Shown here: positions 27,074 through 37,543 of the stretch, one piece after another | Layout: each line of letters starts with the position of its first letter | How positions within the stretch are numbered: position 1 is the first letter of the stretch | NCBI GenBank assembly: GCA_026004735.1 | Contig: BPJS01000001.1 | Span: 1,674,001-1,738,000 of the forward strand | Source: Isosphaeraceae bacterium | GTDB lineage: Bacteria > Planctomycetota > Planctomycetia > Isosphaerales > Isosphaeraceae | Reading direction: 5' to 3' | Length of the DNA: 64,000 nt | Translations under genes and position numbers: made by a program | Notes under the pieces: generated by a model | Told to the model about the DNA's origin: nothing | Seen by the model: only the letters and a program-made list of their open reading frames with translations | Database searches by the model: none

Positions 27074-27514
27074 ATGCGCGTGCGCGACGTTCTCCAGGAA
27101 AAGAACCGCCGCCCCATCCTGATCGAGCCGGACGCCACGGTACGCGAGGCCGTCCAGCGGCTCAATATGTACAACATCGGGTCCCTGCCCGTCGTCGACT
27201 CGACCGGACGGCTCGTCGGCATTTTCACCGAGCGCGACGTCCTCCACGGTGTCGCCGCCGACTGCAGCCAATTCGTCCAAGCCCGCGTCGGTGACGTCAT
27301 GACCCCAGACCCAGCCTGCTGCGGTCTCGACGACGAAATCCACGACGTCATGGGCTTGCTCAGCGAGCGCCGGATCGGTCAACTCCCGGTTCTCGACCAG
27401 GCCGGCTCGGTCGTCGGCGTCGTCTCGGTCGGCGACCTCGTCCGCATTCTTTACGATCGCGCTGAGTCTGAAAATCGCCAGCTCCTGGCCTATATCTACG
27501 GACCGGTCAGCTAG
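27074..27514 (+). CDS. Two-CBS-domain protein
   Basis: The protein has 146 residues from ATG 27074; GGAG lies 9 nt or so upstream and the residues from here begin the first CBS domain (MRVRDVLQEKN). Two CBS motifs fill it: IGSLPVVDSTGRLVGIFTERDVL and IGQLPVLDQAGSVVGVVSVGDLV. Such stand-alone CBS pairs bind adenosine nucleotides and act as energy or redox sensors for partner proteins. No partner is evident nearby. It is cytoplasmic. Confidence 0.9.
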   Translation: MRVRDVLQEKNRRPILIEPDATVREAVQRLNMYNIGSLPVVDSTGRLVGIFTERDVLHGVAADCSQFVQARVGDVMTPDPACCGLDDEIHDVMGLLSERRIGQLPVLDQAGSVVGVVSVGDLVRILYDRAESENRQLLAYIYGPVS

Positions 27515-27574
27515 CCCGACCCGGCCCGCCGCCCTCCGTCGGACCAGCCCGATCCATCCCCCGGGTTTTGCAAG

Positions 27575-28546
27575 TCACTGCGACCACGTCGTCGGCGTCC
27601 GGTCCCACCGGTGTGCCTTGAGCCGGTTGATCAACCCGGCATCCAACGGCTGCCCGTCGCTCACCGCGCAATTGGCCTCGACGTGCCCAATCCGGCGCAT
27701 CCCCGGAATCACCGTCGAGACCGCGTCGTTCTGCAAAATCCAACGCAACGCCAGTTCCGGCATCGTCATCCCCGGGGGGAGATCCGCCCGCAGCCGTTCG
27801 GCCCGCTCCACCGATTGCCTCAGATTCTCCGGCACGAAGTAGGTGTTTCGCCAATCCCCCTCCGGCCAGCGGCTCTCAAGCGTCAGCGTCCCCGTCAGCG
27901 TCCCCTCGTCGAACGGAACCCGTGCGATCACGCCAATCTTCTTTTCCCGGCAAAGCGGAAAGAGCGCATCCTCCGGCGCCTGGTCGAACAGGTTGTAGAT
28001 CACCTGCACCGCGTCGATCCACCCCGTCAGGATCGCGCCGATGCCGTTCCACGGCTCCCAGCGGTTGACGCTCACACCCATCGCGCGAATCACGCCCTCG
28101 CGCTTCAAGTCGTCCACCACCCGCTGCCAGCGCTCATCCTGCGCCCAGGCATCCTCCCAGGTGTGAAACTGCTGAAGATCGATCCATTCCAGCCCCAGAT
28201 GCTCCAGACTCCGATACGTCGACTCGCGGATATACTCCGGCGGAAATTCCTCCTCGAGCCGATACCCCCGCCGCGACGGCCACCGCCGCGTCTTCGGCGG
28301 GATCTTGGTCGCCACAATCACCCGCTCCCGACCAACCTCGCGCGCAAGCTCGCCCAGCAGCCGCTCGCTCCGCCCTTCGCCATAGGCCAGGGCCGTGTCG
28401 AAGAAATTGACCCCGAGCTCGACCGCTCGCCTCAGGCTAGCGCGCGACTGCGCATCATCCGAGTCCACCCAACCCCCCATCCCCCACATGCCGTAGCCGA
28501 TCTCGCCAACCTGCCAGCCAGTCCGGCCGAACGTCCGATATCTCAT
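27575..28546 (-). CDS. Aldo/keto reductase
   Basis: The protein has 323 residues from ATG 28546, preceded by AGGAGGGG; the upstream frame is unrelated. It is an NADPH-dependent TIM-barrel oxidoreductase. The catalytic tetrad is visible: Asp and Tyr in FFDTALAYGEGRSE, Lys in ATKIPP and His in QQFHTWED. NADP contacts lie in VIPGMRRIGHVEANCAV. The physiological carbonyl or sugar substrate is unknown. It ends a minus-strand run with the small membrane protein (18 bp before) and the DUF1080 protein. Confidence 0.92.
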   Translation of the reverse strand: MRYRTFGRTGWQVGEIGYGMWGMGGWVDSDDAQSRASLRRAVELGVNFFDTALAYGEGRSERLLGELAREVGRERVIVATKIPPKTRRWPSRRGYRLEEEFPPEYIRESTYRSLEHLGLEWIDLQQFHTWEDAWAQDERWQRVVDDLKREGVIRAMGVSVNRWEPWNGIGAILTGWIDAVQVIYNLFDQAPEDALFPLCREKKIGVIARVPFDEGTLTGTLTLESRWPEGDWRNTYFVPENLRQSVERAERLRADLPPGMTMPELALRWILQNDAVSTVIPGMRRIGHVEANCAVSDGQPLDAGLINRLKAHRWDRTPTTWSQ

Positions 28547-28563
28547 CGAATCATCCCCTCCTA

Positions 28564-28941
28564 TCAGCGAAGCCGGCCGATCGCCGAGATCAGCAAATGC
28601 GCTCCCCCCATCAGCCAGGCGATCAGTCCCACGACCGCAACCACCATCCCCGCCACCGCAACCCCGCGGCCAGACCGCGCGCGGGACGCCTCTCGCAGCC
28701 CCATCCCCGCGGCAACCACCGCGAAAACGGCCGCCGCCAGCAAGAGAACCGCATACGCGACCGCCACCCCGAGGGTCAAACGCGTGTCCACAGCGCTTGC
28801 GTAGCTCGCCGCCATCGAGACGTACAGAATCGCCACAAGATGCGCAAACGCCGCGAAGAAGCAGCTCAGCGACCCCAGAATCACGGCCCCCCAGCTCCAC
28901 CCCTGCGGAGGACGCGGCTCGGTATGCGGTAATTCCCCCAT
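28564..28941 (-). CDS. Small membrane protein (DUF4190-like)
   Basis: The protein has 125 residues with three or four hydrophobic stretches: SWGAVILGSLSCFFAAFAHLV, an Ala/Leu-rich segment near 60-80 and GVAVAGMVVAVVGLIAWLMG. The pattern of a proline-rich start followed by paired helices resembles DUF4190 proteins, which lack a known function. It lies 3 bp after the DUF1080 gene and 18 bp before the aldo/keto reductase, so it is probably co-transcribed with both. Confidence 0.7.
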   Translation of the reverse strand: MGELPHTEPRPPQGWSWGAVILGSLSCFFAAFAHLVAILYVSMAASYASAVDTRLTLGVAVAYAVLLLAAAVFAVVAAGMGLREASRARSGRGVAVAGMVVAVVGLIAWLMGGAHLLISAIGRLR

Positions 28942-28944
28942 CGT

Positions 28945-29535
28945 TCACAGCTCCCGGATAAAGATGTTTCGAAACTCCAGGGGATGGCCGTGATGCTGAA
29001 GCTCGATCGGACCCCGCTCCGGGATCGGCGTCAGGTAGAGCGGGTAGTGTTCGAGTGGCTCCTGATCGACGACCAGCTCGCCGTTCAGGTAGACGGTCAC
29101 CTTGTCCCCCTGCATCAGGATCCGGAACGTGTTCCACTCCCCAACCGGCCGGTCCGCAACTTTCAACGGCGTGCTCCGACCTTTCCTGTTATTGAATAGC
29201 CCCCCCGAGCCCACGTCCGGCCGATCCCAGATCTGCACCTGCGGCACGCCTCGAAGGTAAATCCCCGAATCGCCATCCTTCCCAATCTTCCAGTCGACCA
29301 GAAGCTCAAAGTCTCCGTAATCCTTCGCCGTACGCAGGTTGGCTCCCTGGCCGTCGTAATGAAGCACGCCATCTCGCACCGTCCAGTGCCGGGATGCATC
29401 ATTCTCCTCGGAACGCCAATGGGTCAGATCCCTGCCATTAAACAGCGCCACAAACCCAGGCGGCGGCACGTTCAAGCTCGACTCCTGCACCCCCGACCCC
29501 AGACCGGCGACGATCATCAGACTCAAGCCCACCAT
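28945..29535 (-). CDS. DUF1080 (3-keto-disaccharide hydrolase) exported protein
   Basis: The protein has 196 residues with a short signal peptide (about 1-17). It has the full single-domain DUF1080 pattern: GFVALFNGRDLTHW, a DFELLVDWKIGKDGDSGIYLRG core, PQVQIWD, GEWNTFRILMQGDKVTVYLNGELV and a C-terminal GPIELQHHGHPLEFRNIFI. This beta-sandwich family includes 3-keto-disaccharide hydrolases and is strongly expanded in Planctomycetes. It should be periplasmic and act on keto-sugars; the precise substrate is inferred. It starts the three-gene minus-strand run. Confidence 0.9.
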   Translation of the reverse strand: MVGLSLMIVAGLGSGVQESSLNVPPPGFVALFNGRDLTHWRSEENDASRHWTVRDGVLHYDGQGANLRTAKDYGDFELLVDWKIGKDGDSGIYLRGVPQVQIWDRPDVGSGGLFNNRKGRSTPLKVADRPVGEWNTFRILMQGDKVTVYLNGELVVDQEPLEHYPLYLTPIPERGPIELQHHGHPLEFRNIFIREL

Positions 29536-29897
29536 CGCGTGCGACTCCCTAACTCAGAATCGACGTCCTGAGATCATCATAAAGACTCGCTTACTCAAAC
29601 CAAGCCTCTCGCGCAAGCTCGACACCGCCAGCTAACAACCCACCAACCCCAGCACGTCTCCCGTCCGACGCCCTCAAAACGAATCGCCCCCGCACGGCCT
29701 TGGCCATCACCGACATGCGAGCCGTCTCGAGCACGCAGACCCTCGGGCTCGCATCCACGAGATCGAGGCACAGACCCGGCTGGCTTCGCGGCCAGTCCTC
29801 GGACTCCCACGCCCGAAACGACCGGAGGCGGGCGGACCACGTCGATCCGCCTCCTTCGCCATCGCAACCGGCCGCCGGCTCTTCCAACCACGCCCGA
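29536..29897 (-). other. Gap with one doubtful reading frame
   Basis: This 362-bp stretch lies between the aquaporin and DUF1080 genes. A minus-strand frame (29591-29935) reads GLCLDLVDASPRVCVLETARMSV and then unconserved sequence. It faintly recalls a PilZ-like segment, but has no ribosome site and overlaps the aquaporin end. It may be a remnant. No promoter for the DUF1080 gene was identified. Confidence 0.3.
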
Positions 29898-30657
<760 letters not shown>

Positions 30658-30672
30658 GTGCCCAAACCTGGA

Positions 30673-30702
30673 TTGTTCTGACGCACAGTAGTACAGTATG
30701 AC
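30673..30702 (+). promoter_or_regulatory. Candidate promoter of the topoisomerase genes
   Basis: TTGTTC (30673-30678) and TATGAC (30697-30702) are 18 bp apart, roughly 115 bp before the subunit A start. The match to sigma70 elements is only fair, and the region also serves the divergent aquaporin gene. Confidence 0.3.
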
Positions 30703-30819
30703 AACGCCTGGCCCCCTTGCGGCCTGGCCTCAAAATCGCTACTTCTGGGCAATCCTCGCACCGATAGGCCCAATCCCCACACGATTCGAGCAGAGCGAAT
30801 CCCGATAGGACGCTTCGGT

Positions 30820-33270
30820 ATGGCCAGACGCAGGAGGTCCGACTCCGAACCCATCACCCAGACCCGGCCCGAGCAGATCGAGTCGGTCTCGCTCGCCGAA
30901 GCGACCCGCTCCCGCTATCTCTCCTACGCCCTGAGCGTCATCACCGCCCGCGCCTTGCCCGACGTCCGCGACGGCCTCAAGCCCGTCCAACGGCGCATCC
31001 TCTACGGCATGTGGAACGACCTGAACGTCGGGGCCGACGGCCGCTACGTCAAGTCGGCCGCCGTCGTCGGCGAGGTCATGAAGAGCTACCACCCCCACGG
31101 CGATCAGTCGATCTACGACGCCCTGGTCCGCATGGCCCAGCCGTTTTCGCTCCGCTACCCCCTGATCGAGGGTTACGGCAACTTCGGTTCTATCGACGGC
31201 GATCCCCCCGCCGCCATGCGCTACACCGAATGCCGTCTCACCCGCTCGGCCGAGACCCTGCTGGCCGAGCTGGGCCAGCAAACCGTCGACTTCCGCCCCA
31301 ACTACGCCAGCACCACCGACGAACCGGTCGTCCTCCCCGCCCAGATCCCCAACCTCCTGGTCAACGGCGCCCAGGGCATCGCCGTCGGCATGGCCACATC
31401 GATCCCTCCCCACAACCTCGGCGAAGTCTGCAAAGCCCTGATCGCCCTGCTTGACCACGACCGCGAACTGCCCCTCGAAAAACTCCTCAGGCATATCCAC
31501 GGCCCCGATTTCCCCACCGGCGGCGTCATCCTCAACTCGCCCGCTGAAATTCACAAGATCTACGCCTCGGGGCAGGGCACCCTCCGACTCCGCGGCACCT
31601 TCGAGCCTGACCCGGACGACCCCAACCGCCTCCTGATCACCTCCATCCCTTACGGCATCGAGAAGGACGCCCTCGTCGCCCGCATCGGCGAGCTGATCGC
31701 CAAGGGTCAGATCCCTCAGCTCCACAACGTCAAAGACCTTTCCACCGACGACATCCGCATCGCCCTCGAACTCCGCCCCGGCGCCAATCCCCAGGCCGCG
31801 ATGGCCTACCTCTTCAAGCACACCCCCCTGCAGTCCAACATCGGCGTCAACCTCACCTGCCTGTTGCCCGCCGCCGGCGCCGAGGTCGCCGTCCCCGCCC
31901 GCCTCGACCTCAAAAGCATCCTCATGCACTTCCTCGACTTCCGCATGGAAGTCGTCACCCGCCGGCTCCAATTCGAACTGGACAACCTCCGCAAACGGAT
32001 CCATATCCTCGAAGGCTTCGCCATCGTCTTCGCCGACCTCGACGAGGCGATCCGGATCATCCGCTCCTCCGACGGCAAGGCCGACGCCGCCCCCAAACTC
32101 ATGGCCCGGTTTGCCCTCTCCGAACTCCAGGCCGACGCGATCCTCGAAACCAAGCTCTACCGCCTCGGCAAACTCGAAATCAAGGAAATCCTCAACGAAC
32201 TCAAACAGAAGAAAGCCCGCGCCCGCGAGGTCGAACGCCTGCTCCGCGACGAACCGGGCCGCTGGCAGATCATCCGCGACGAACTGGCCGAAATCCGTCG
32301 CCAGTTTGCCGACCCCCGCCGCACCCGCATCGAGGCCGAGGCCGAACCGGTCGAGTTCCGCGAAGAAGAGTATATCGTCGATGAGGACGCCTGGGTCATT
32401 GTCTCCCGCGACGGCTGGATCAAACGCCAGAAGTCCTTTACCGACGTCGCCTCGATCCGCGTCCGCGAGGACGACTCGGTCGGCTGGATCTACCGCGCCC
32501 GCGCACGTCAGACGCTTACTCTGTTCACCGACCGCGGCATCGCCTACACCCTACGCGCCAACGACATCCCCATGACCACCGGCCACGGCGAGCCGGTCCA
32601 GAAGCTGCTCGCCTTCAGCGATCAGGAACACATCATCGGCGTTGTCTGCCACGACCCCCGCTGCCTGCCAACTCCCTCGGCAACCTCCAGCCCAACCCCC
32701 AGCCAGCCCCTCCTCCCCGGCGAACTGGCTGCCGAGGCCAACCTCAACGGCAACGGCCACACCCCGCCCCCTCCTTACGGCGTCGCTCTGACCGCGGCGG
32801 GCAAGGTCCTCCGCTTCTCCCTGGCCGCCTTCGCCCCCGTCTCGACCAAGAAGGGACGCCTCTTCGCTCGTCTCGACCCGACCATCCCCGACGACCTGGT
32901 CCTGGGTGTCTTCCCCTCCGCTGGCAGCGAAACCGTCGCGCTGGCGACCCGGATGGCCCGCGTCCTCGTCTTCCCCGTCTCGGAGGCCAACATTGTCTCC
33001 GGACCAGCTCGGGGCGTTCAGGCCATTAAGCTCGATCCCCGCGATCGGGTCCTCGGTTTCAAACTCTGCGACGGCCGCCGCGACGCCCTCTCGGTCCGCA
33101 CCAGCCGGGGCGCCGTCCAGACCATCACCGCCTCCAAATACCCCGTCACCTCCCGCGGCGGCAAGGGTTACGCCATCCTCCAACGCGGCTCCCTCGAGGC
33201 CGTCCTCCCCGACGAAGCCGAGCCCATACCGCCGCCCGAGGCCATCGCCGAGCCTAACGGTTCGACCTGA
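30820..33270 (+). CDS. Type IIA DNA topoisomerase subunit A (GyrA/ParC family)
   Basis: The protein has 816 residues. It forms the DNA-cleaving subunit and works with the ATPase subunit encoded 102 bp downstream. The breakage-reunion domain includes [37 protein letters not shown] and the catalytic Arg-Tyr in [11 protein letters not shown] (near residue 130). The C-terminal beta-pinwheel region (about 510-800) holds a proline/asparagine-rich insertion near 615-650. Its GyrA-box-like spot reads TSRGGKG instead of QRRGGKG, so wrapping and negative supercoiling may be altered, and a topoisomerase IV-like role is possible. The A-before-B order is seen here directly. Confidence 0.93.
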   Translation: MARRRRSDSEPITQTRPEQIESVSLAEATRSRYLSYALSVITARALPDVRDGLKPVQRRILYGMWNDLNVGADGRYVKSAAVVGEVMKSYHPHGDQSIYDALVRMAQPFSLRYPLIEGYGNFGSIDGDPPAAMRYTECRLTRSAETLLAELGQQTVDFRPNYASTTDEPVVLPAQIPNLLVNGAQGIAVGMATSIPPHNLGEVCKALIALLDHDRELPLEKLLRHIHGPDFPTGGVILNSPAEIHKIYASGQGTLRLRGTFEPDPDDPNRLLITSIPYGIEKDALVARIGELIAKGQIPQLHNVKDLSTDDIRIALELRPGANPQAAMAYLFKHTPLQSNIGVNLTCLLPAAGAEVAVPARLDLKSILMHFLDFRMEVVTRRLQFELDNLRKRIHILEGFAIVFADLDEAIRIIRSSDGKADAAPKLMARFALSELQADAILETKLYRLGKLEIKEILNELKQKKARAREVERLLRDEPGRWQIIRDELAEIRRQFADPRRTRIEAEAEPVEFREEEYIVDEDAWVIVSRDGWIKRQKSFTDVASIRVREDDSVGWIYRARARQTLTLFTDRGIAYTLRANDIPMTTGHGEPVQKLLAFSDQEHIIGVVCHDPRCLPTPSATSSPTPSQPLLPGELAAEANLNGNGHTPPPPYGVALTAAGKVLRFSLAAFAPVSTKKGRLFARLDPTIPDDLVLGVFPSAGSETVALATRMARVLVFPVSEANIVSGPARGVQAIKLDPRDRVLGFKLCDGRRDALSVRTSRGAVQTITASKYPVTSRGGKGYAILQRGSLEAVLPDEAEPIPPPEAIAEPNGST

Positions 33271-33372
33271 CCGGCCCGCCTCCAACGCCTCCTCGACCAT
33301 TCCCGCGTCCTGCCTGCTCAAGTTCCGACCGATTTCAGAAACGCCCGATGGCCCACGGAGGGCCGCAGACAC

Positions 33373-35289
33373 ATGGCATCTGCCACCTACACCGCCGAAT
33401 CGATCACCGTCCTCGAAGGCCTCGAAGCTGTCCGCCGCCGTCCGGGCATGTATATCGGCGGCGTCGACAAGGCCGGCTTCCACCACCTGCTCTGGGAGAT
33501 CGTCGACAACGCCATCGACGAGGCCATGAACGGCCACGCCTCCCGCATCACAGTCACCCTCCACAGCGACGGTAAGACGATCACCGTCGCCGACAACGGC
33601 CGCGGCATCCCCGTCGACAAGCACGCCAAGACCGGCAAGAGCGCTTTGGAGGTGATCCTGACAACCCTCCACGCCGGCGGCAAGTTCGACAACGACGCCT
33701 ACAAGGTCGCCGGCGGCTTGCACGGCGTCGGCGCTTCGGTCGTCAACGCCCTCTCCAAGTCGCTCATCGCCGAAGTCCGCCGCGACGGCTTCACCTTCAC
33801 CCAAAAATTCCGCCGCGGCAAACCGCTCTGCCCCGTCGAAAAAGGCGAGCCGACCCGCGCCACCGGAACCAGCATCACCTTCACCCCCGACCCCGAAATC
33901 TTCGGCGACCAGTCCTACGACCCTGCCCTCATCGCCGAACGCCTGGACGTCAAAACCTACCTCAACCGCGGCCTGATCATCCTCTTCGAAGACCTGAAAG
34001 CCAAAACCTCCACCTCATTCCACCACGAGGGTGGCGTCGCCGACTTCCTCGACGCCATCAACGCCCAGCGCCAGGATACCCGCGTCGCGCCCTCGAGCTT
34101 CGTCCTCGAACGCGACGACGACGACTTCCGCCTCAGCGTCGCCCTGGCCTGGACCGAGGCCACCGACGAAGACATCCGCTCGTTCGTCAACACCATCCCC
34201 ACCCGCGACGGCGGTACTCACGAACAGGGCCTGCGCGAGGCTGTCGGCGCCGCCGTCCGCCGCTACATTCAAACCCATGAACTCAACAAAAAAGGCCCCG
34301 AAATCAAGGGCGAGGACATCCGCGAGGGCCTCACCGCCGTCCTCGCCATCTGCGTCCGCGAGCCTCAGTTCCAGGGCCAGACCAAAGGCCGGCTCAACAA
34401 CCCCGAGGTCCGCTCCCAGGTCGAAGCCGCCATCCGCCCCGCCCTCGAAAACTTTCTGCTCAAAAACCGCTCCATCGGCGACGCCATCGCCCAGCGCGTC
34501 CTCCAAGCCGCCCGCGCTCGCGAGGCCAGCCGCTCCGCCGCAGCCCAGGTCCGCCGCAAAACTCCCGTCTCCGGCCGCCTCAACCTTCCCGGCAAACTCC
34601 ACGACTGCGACTCCTCCAACCCCGAACTCTCCGAATTGCTCATCGTCGAGGGCGACAGCGCCGGCGGCTCCGCCAAGCAGGGCCGCAACCGCCAGTTCCA
34701 GGCCATCCTCCCCCTCCGCGGCAAAGTCCTCAACGTCGAACAGGCCGGCAAGGCCAAACTCCTCGACAACAAGGAACTGACCGACATCGTCAGCGCCTTG
34801 GGTTGCGGTATCGACGACGCCTTCGACCCCGCCCGCCTCCGCTACGGCAAAATCATCATCCTCACCGACGCCGACAGCGACGGCCACCACATCGCCGTCC
34901 TCCTGCTCACCTTCTTCTACCGCCACCTGCCCGCCTTGATCGACGACGGCCGGGTCTACCTGGCCTGCCCGCCCCTGTTCAAAATCGTCCACGGCAAGGA
35001 GACCCACTGGGCACTCTCCGACGCCGAACGCGACCGGATTCTCGCCCGCTTGCCCAAAAACGCCCGGCCCACCATCACCCGCTTCAAGGGCTTGGGCGAG
35101 ATGCCCCACAAGCTCCTCTACGAAACCACTCTCGACCCCGCCCGCCGCCGCCTCATCCGCGTCGTCGTCCCCGACGACGACCGCCCGTTCACCGAATCGA
35201 CCGTCTCCCAACTCATGGGTAAGGAGGCCGAGGCCCGCTACCGCTTCATCATGAACGAAGCCTACACCGCCAAGGATATCGACATCTGA
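33373..35289 (+). CDS. Type IIA DNA topoisomerase subunit B (GyrB/ParE family)
   Basis: The protein has 638 residues and is the ATPase partner of subunit A. The GHKL ATPase shows RRRPGMYIGG, EIVDNAIDEA, VADNGRGIP and GGLHGVGASVVNALS. The TOPRIM domain has LIVEGDSAGGSAKQGRNR and the metal-binding DADSDGHHI. The C-terminal TFFYRHLPALI and RFKGLGEMPHKLLYETTLD follow. The length matches short GyrB/ParE proteins without the long E. coli GyrB insert. Whether it is gyrase or topoisomerase IV cannot be settled without a tree. It ends 4 bp before the end of the convergent alcohol dehydrogenase gene. Confidence 0.95.
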   Translation: MASATYTAESITVLEGLEAVRRRPGMYIGGVDKAGFHHLLWEIVDNAIDEAMNGHASRITVTLHSDGKTITVADNGRGIPVDKHAKTGKSALEVILTTLHAGGKFDNDAYKVAGGLHGVGASVVNALSKSLIAEVRRDGFTFTQKFRRGKPLCPVEKGEPTRATGTSITFTPDPEIFGDQSYDPALIAERLDVKTYLNRGLIILFEDLKAKTSTSFHHEGGVADFLDAINAQRQDTRVAPSSFVLERDDDDFRLSVALAWTEATDEDIRSFVNTIPTRDGGTHEQGLREAVGAAVRRYIQTHELNKKGPEIKGEDIREGLTAVLAICVREPQFQGQTKGRLNNPEVRSQVEAAIRPALENFLLKNRSIGDAIAQRVLQAARAREASRSAAAQVRRKTPVSGRLNLPGKLHDCDSSNPELSELLIVEGDSAGGSAKQGRNRQFQAILPLRGKVLNVEQAGKAKLLDNKELTDIVSALGCGIDDAFDPARLRYGKIIILTDADSDGHHIAVLLLTFFYRHLPALIDDGRVYLACPPLFKIVHGKETHWALSDAERDRILARLPKNARPTITRFKGLGEMPHKLLYETTLDPARRRLIRVVVPDDDRPFTESTVSQLMGKEAEARYRFIMNEAYTAKDIDI

Positions 35290-35293
35290 ACGA

Positions 35294-36238
35294 TCACTCC
35301 CGCCCCACCCGCAACAACACCTTGCGCGCCCCTGGCCGCCCCGCCGCGCGAAACGCCTCGACCGCCTCGTCCAGCCGATATTCCGCCTCGATCAGCCGCC
35401 CCACGTCATGACGCCGCGTTGCCAACGCCTCGATTGCCCGCTGAAATGGGCCGCACCGCGAGCCAATCACCCTCACCTCATCCACCACAACCGGCGCCAG
35501 GTCGATCTCATATCGGCCCGCGATCGTCGTCTTGAGCACGATCGTCCCCATCGGCCGAACCAGCCCCAACGCCGCCGGCAATCCCGTCGCCGAGCCGGTC
35601 GCCTCCACAACCAGATCAAACCGACGTTCCCCGCCCACCGACTCCACGAGCCGCGTCGTCACCCCTTCGCCGGCCATCTCTAGCTTCTCCGGGTGCTTGC
35701 CCACCCAGGTCACATCCGCCCCCGCCTCCCGCAAGACCCACGCACACAGCAACCCCAGCTTCCCATCCCCCACCACCGCCACCGGCTGCCCTGGCTCCAC
35801 CTCCACCTGCTCCACCACCCGATACGCCGCGGCCAACGGCTCGACAAAGACCGACTCCCGATCCATCAACCCGGCCGGAATCTCATGCAGATTACGCTCC
35901 GGCACCACCACCCGCTCGGCCATCGCCCCATCCCGGCCCACAATCCCCAACACCGTCCGACCTGCACAATGCCGGCCCTCCCCCGCACGGCACGCTGCGC
36001 ACCGCTCGCAACCCACATTGATCTCCGCCGTCACCCGCCGACCATCCCCCAACCGCCCCACAAACTCATGCCCCAACACCCCCCGAAAACCCAGATAACC
36101 CCGCGCCAACTGCAAGTCCGTCTCGCAGATCCCCGCGAGCTGGACCTCAACGACCACCTCGCCCGGGCCCGCCACCGGCTCCGGCAGATCCCGCCGCAGC
36201 ACCACTCCCGACCCCGCCCCGCAAACCACCCCGATCAT
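35294..36238 (-). CDS. Zinc-containing alcohol dehydrogenase (MDR family)
   Basis: The protein has 314 residues; ATG 36238 is preceded by AGGAGG 8 nt upstream. It is a medium-chain NAD(P)-dependent dehydrogenase. Catalytic zinc ligands lie in GICETDLQ and GHEFVGR; the structural zinc cluster is CERCAACRAGEGRHC. The Rossmann part has VAVVGDGKLGLLCAWVLREAGADVTWVG. It is slightly shorter than the usual 340-350 residues. A sugar-alcohol or threonine-type dehydrogenase is possible; the substrate is unknown. It is convergent with the topoisomerase operon and divergent from the desaturase. Confidence 0.9.
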   Translation of the reverse strand: MIGVVCGAGSGVVLRRDLPEPVAGPGEVVVEVQLAGICETDLQLARGYLGFRGVLGHEFVGRLGDGRRVTAEINVGCERCAACRAGEGRHCAGRTVLGIVGRDGAMAERVVVPERNLHEIPAGLMDRESVFVEPLAAAYRVVEQVEVEPGQPVAVVGDGKLGLLCAWVLREAGADVTWVGKHPEKLEMAGEGVTTRLVESVGGERRFDLVVEATGSATGLPAALGLVRPMGTIVLKTTIAGRYEIDLAPVVVDEVRVIGSRCGPFQRAIEALATRRHDVGRLIEAEYRLDEAVEAFRAAGRPGARKVLLRVGRE

Positions 36239-36550
36239 GGCAAGATCCTCCTTCCGTCGAATCTCTCAATTGGATTTCGATATCCGAAGCGGAACCGTAT
36301 TGGCGGTTCGCGACTTCCCTTGTAGACTTTTCGGACCAATCCGGGCCAGCCCGCGGGGGCGTTCGACTCGTTGGGGCCGCCTCGCCGGCTTACGTGGCGA
36401 TGCCGGGGCGTGTACGTGTCCTATGAAGGACGTCGTCGAAGCCCTCTGGCTCCCCGGCCGAAGGGTTGTTCGCCGTCCGCTGTCGGGGTCCGACGATTGA
36501 CCGGCTCCGTCCGCCCGGAGCGCTTCGACTTTGCGCATGAAGGGTCGAGA
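36239..36550. promoter_or_regulatory. Divergent intergenic region of dehydrogenase and desaturase
   Basis: This 312-bp gap carries the promoters of two divergent genes. The first 80 bp next to the dehydrogenase are A/T-richer. A 6-bp inverted repeat with a 6-nt loop, GAACCG (36292-36297) and CGGTTC (36304-36309), may be an operator. No gene is seen. Confidence 0.35.
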
Positions 36551-37483
<933 letters not shown>

Positions 37484-37543
37484 CGCAGAGGCCCCAACAG
37501 ACGCCTCGAGACACCCCCGCCTGATTCCGTAAGGCTCCGCGCG

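Noticed and set aside
26872..27351. N-terminal extension of the acyltransferase
   Set aside because: It lies opposite the CBS-domain gene and shows no family sequence; the ATG at 26871 fits better.
32551..33804. 417-codon minus-strand frame over the topoisomerase junction
   Set aside because: It is antisense to two conserved subunits and has a biased composition.
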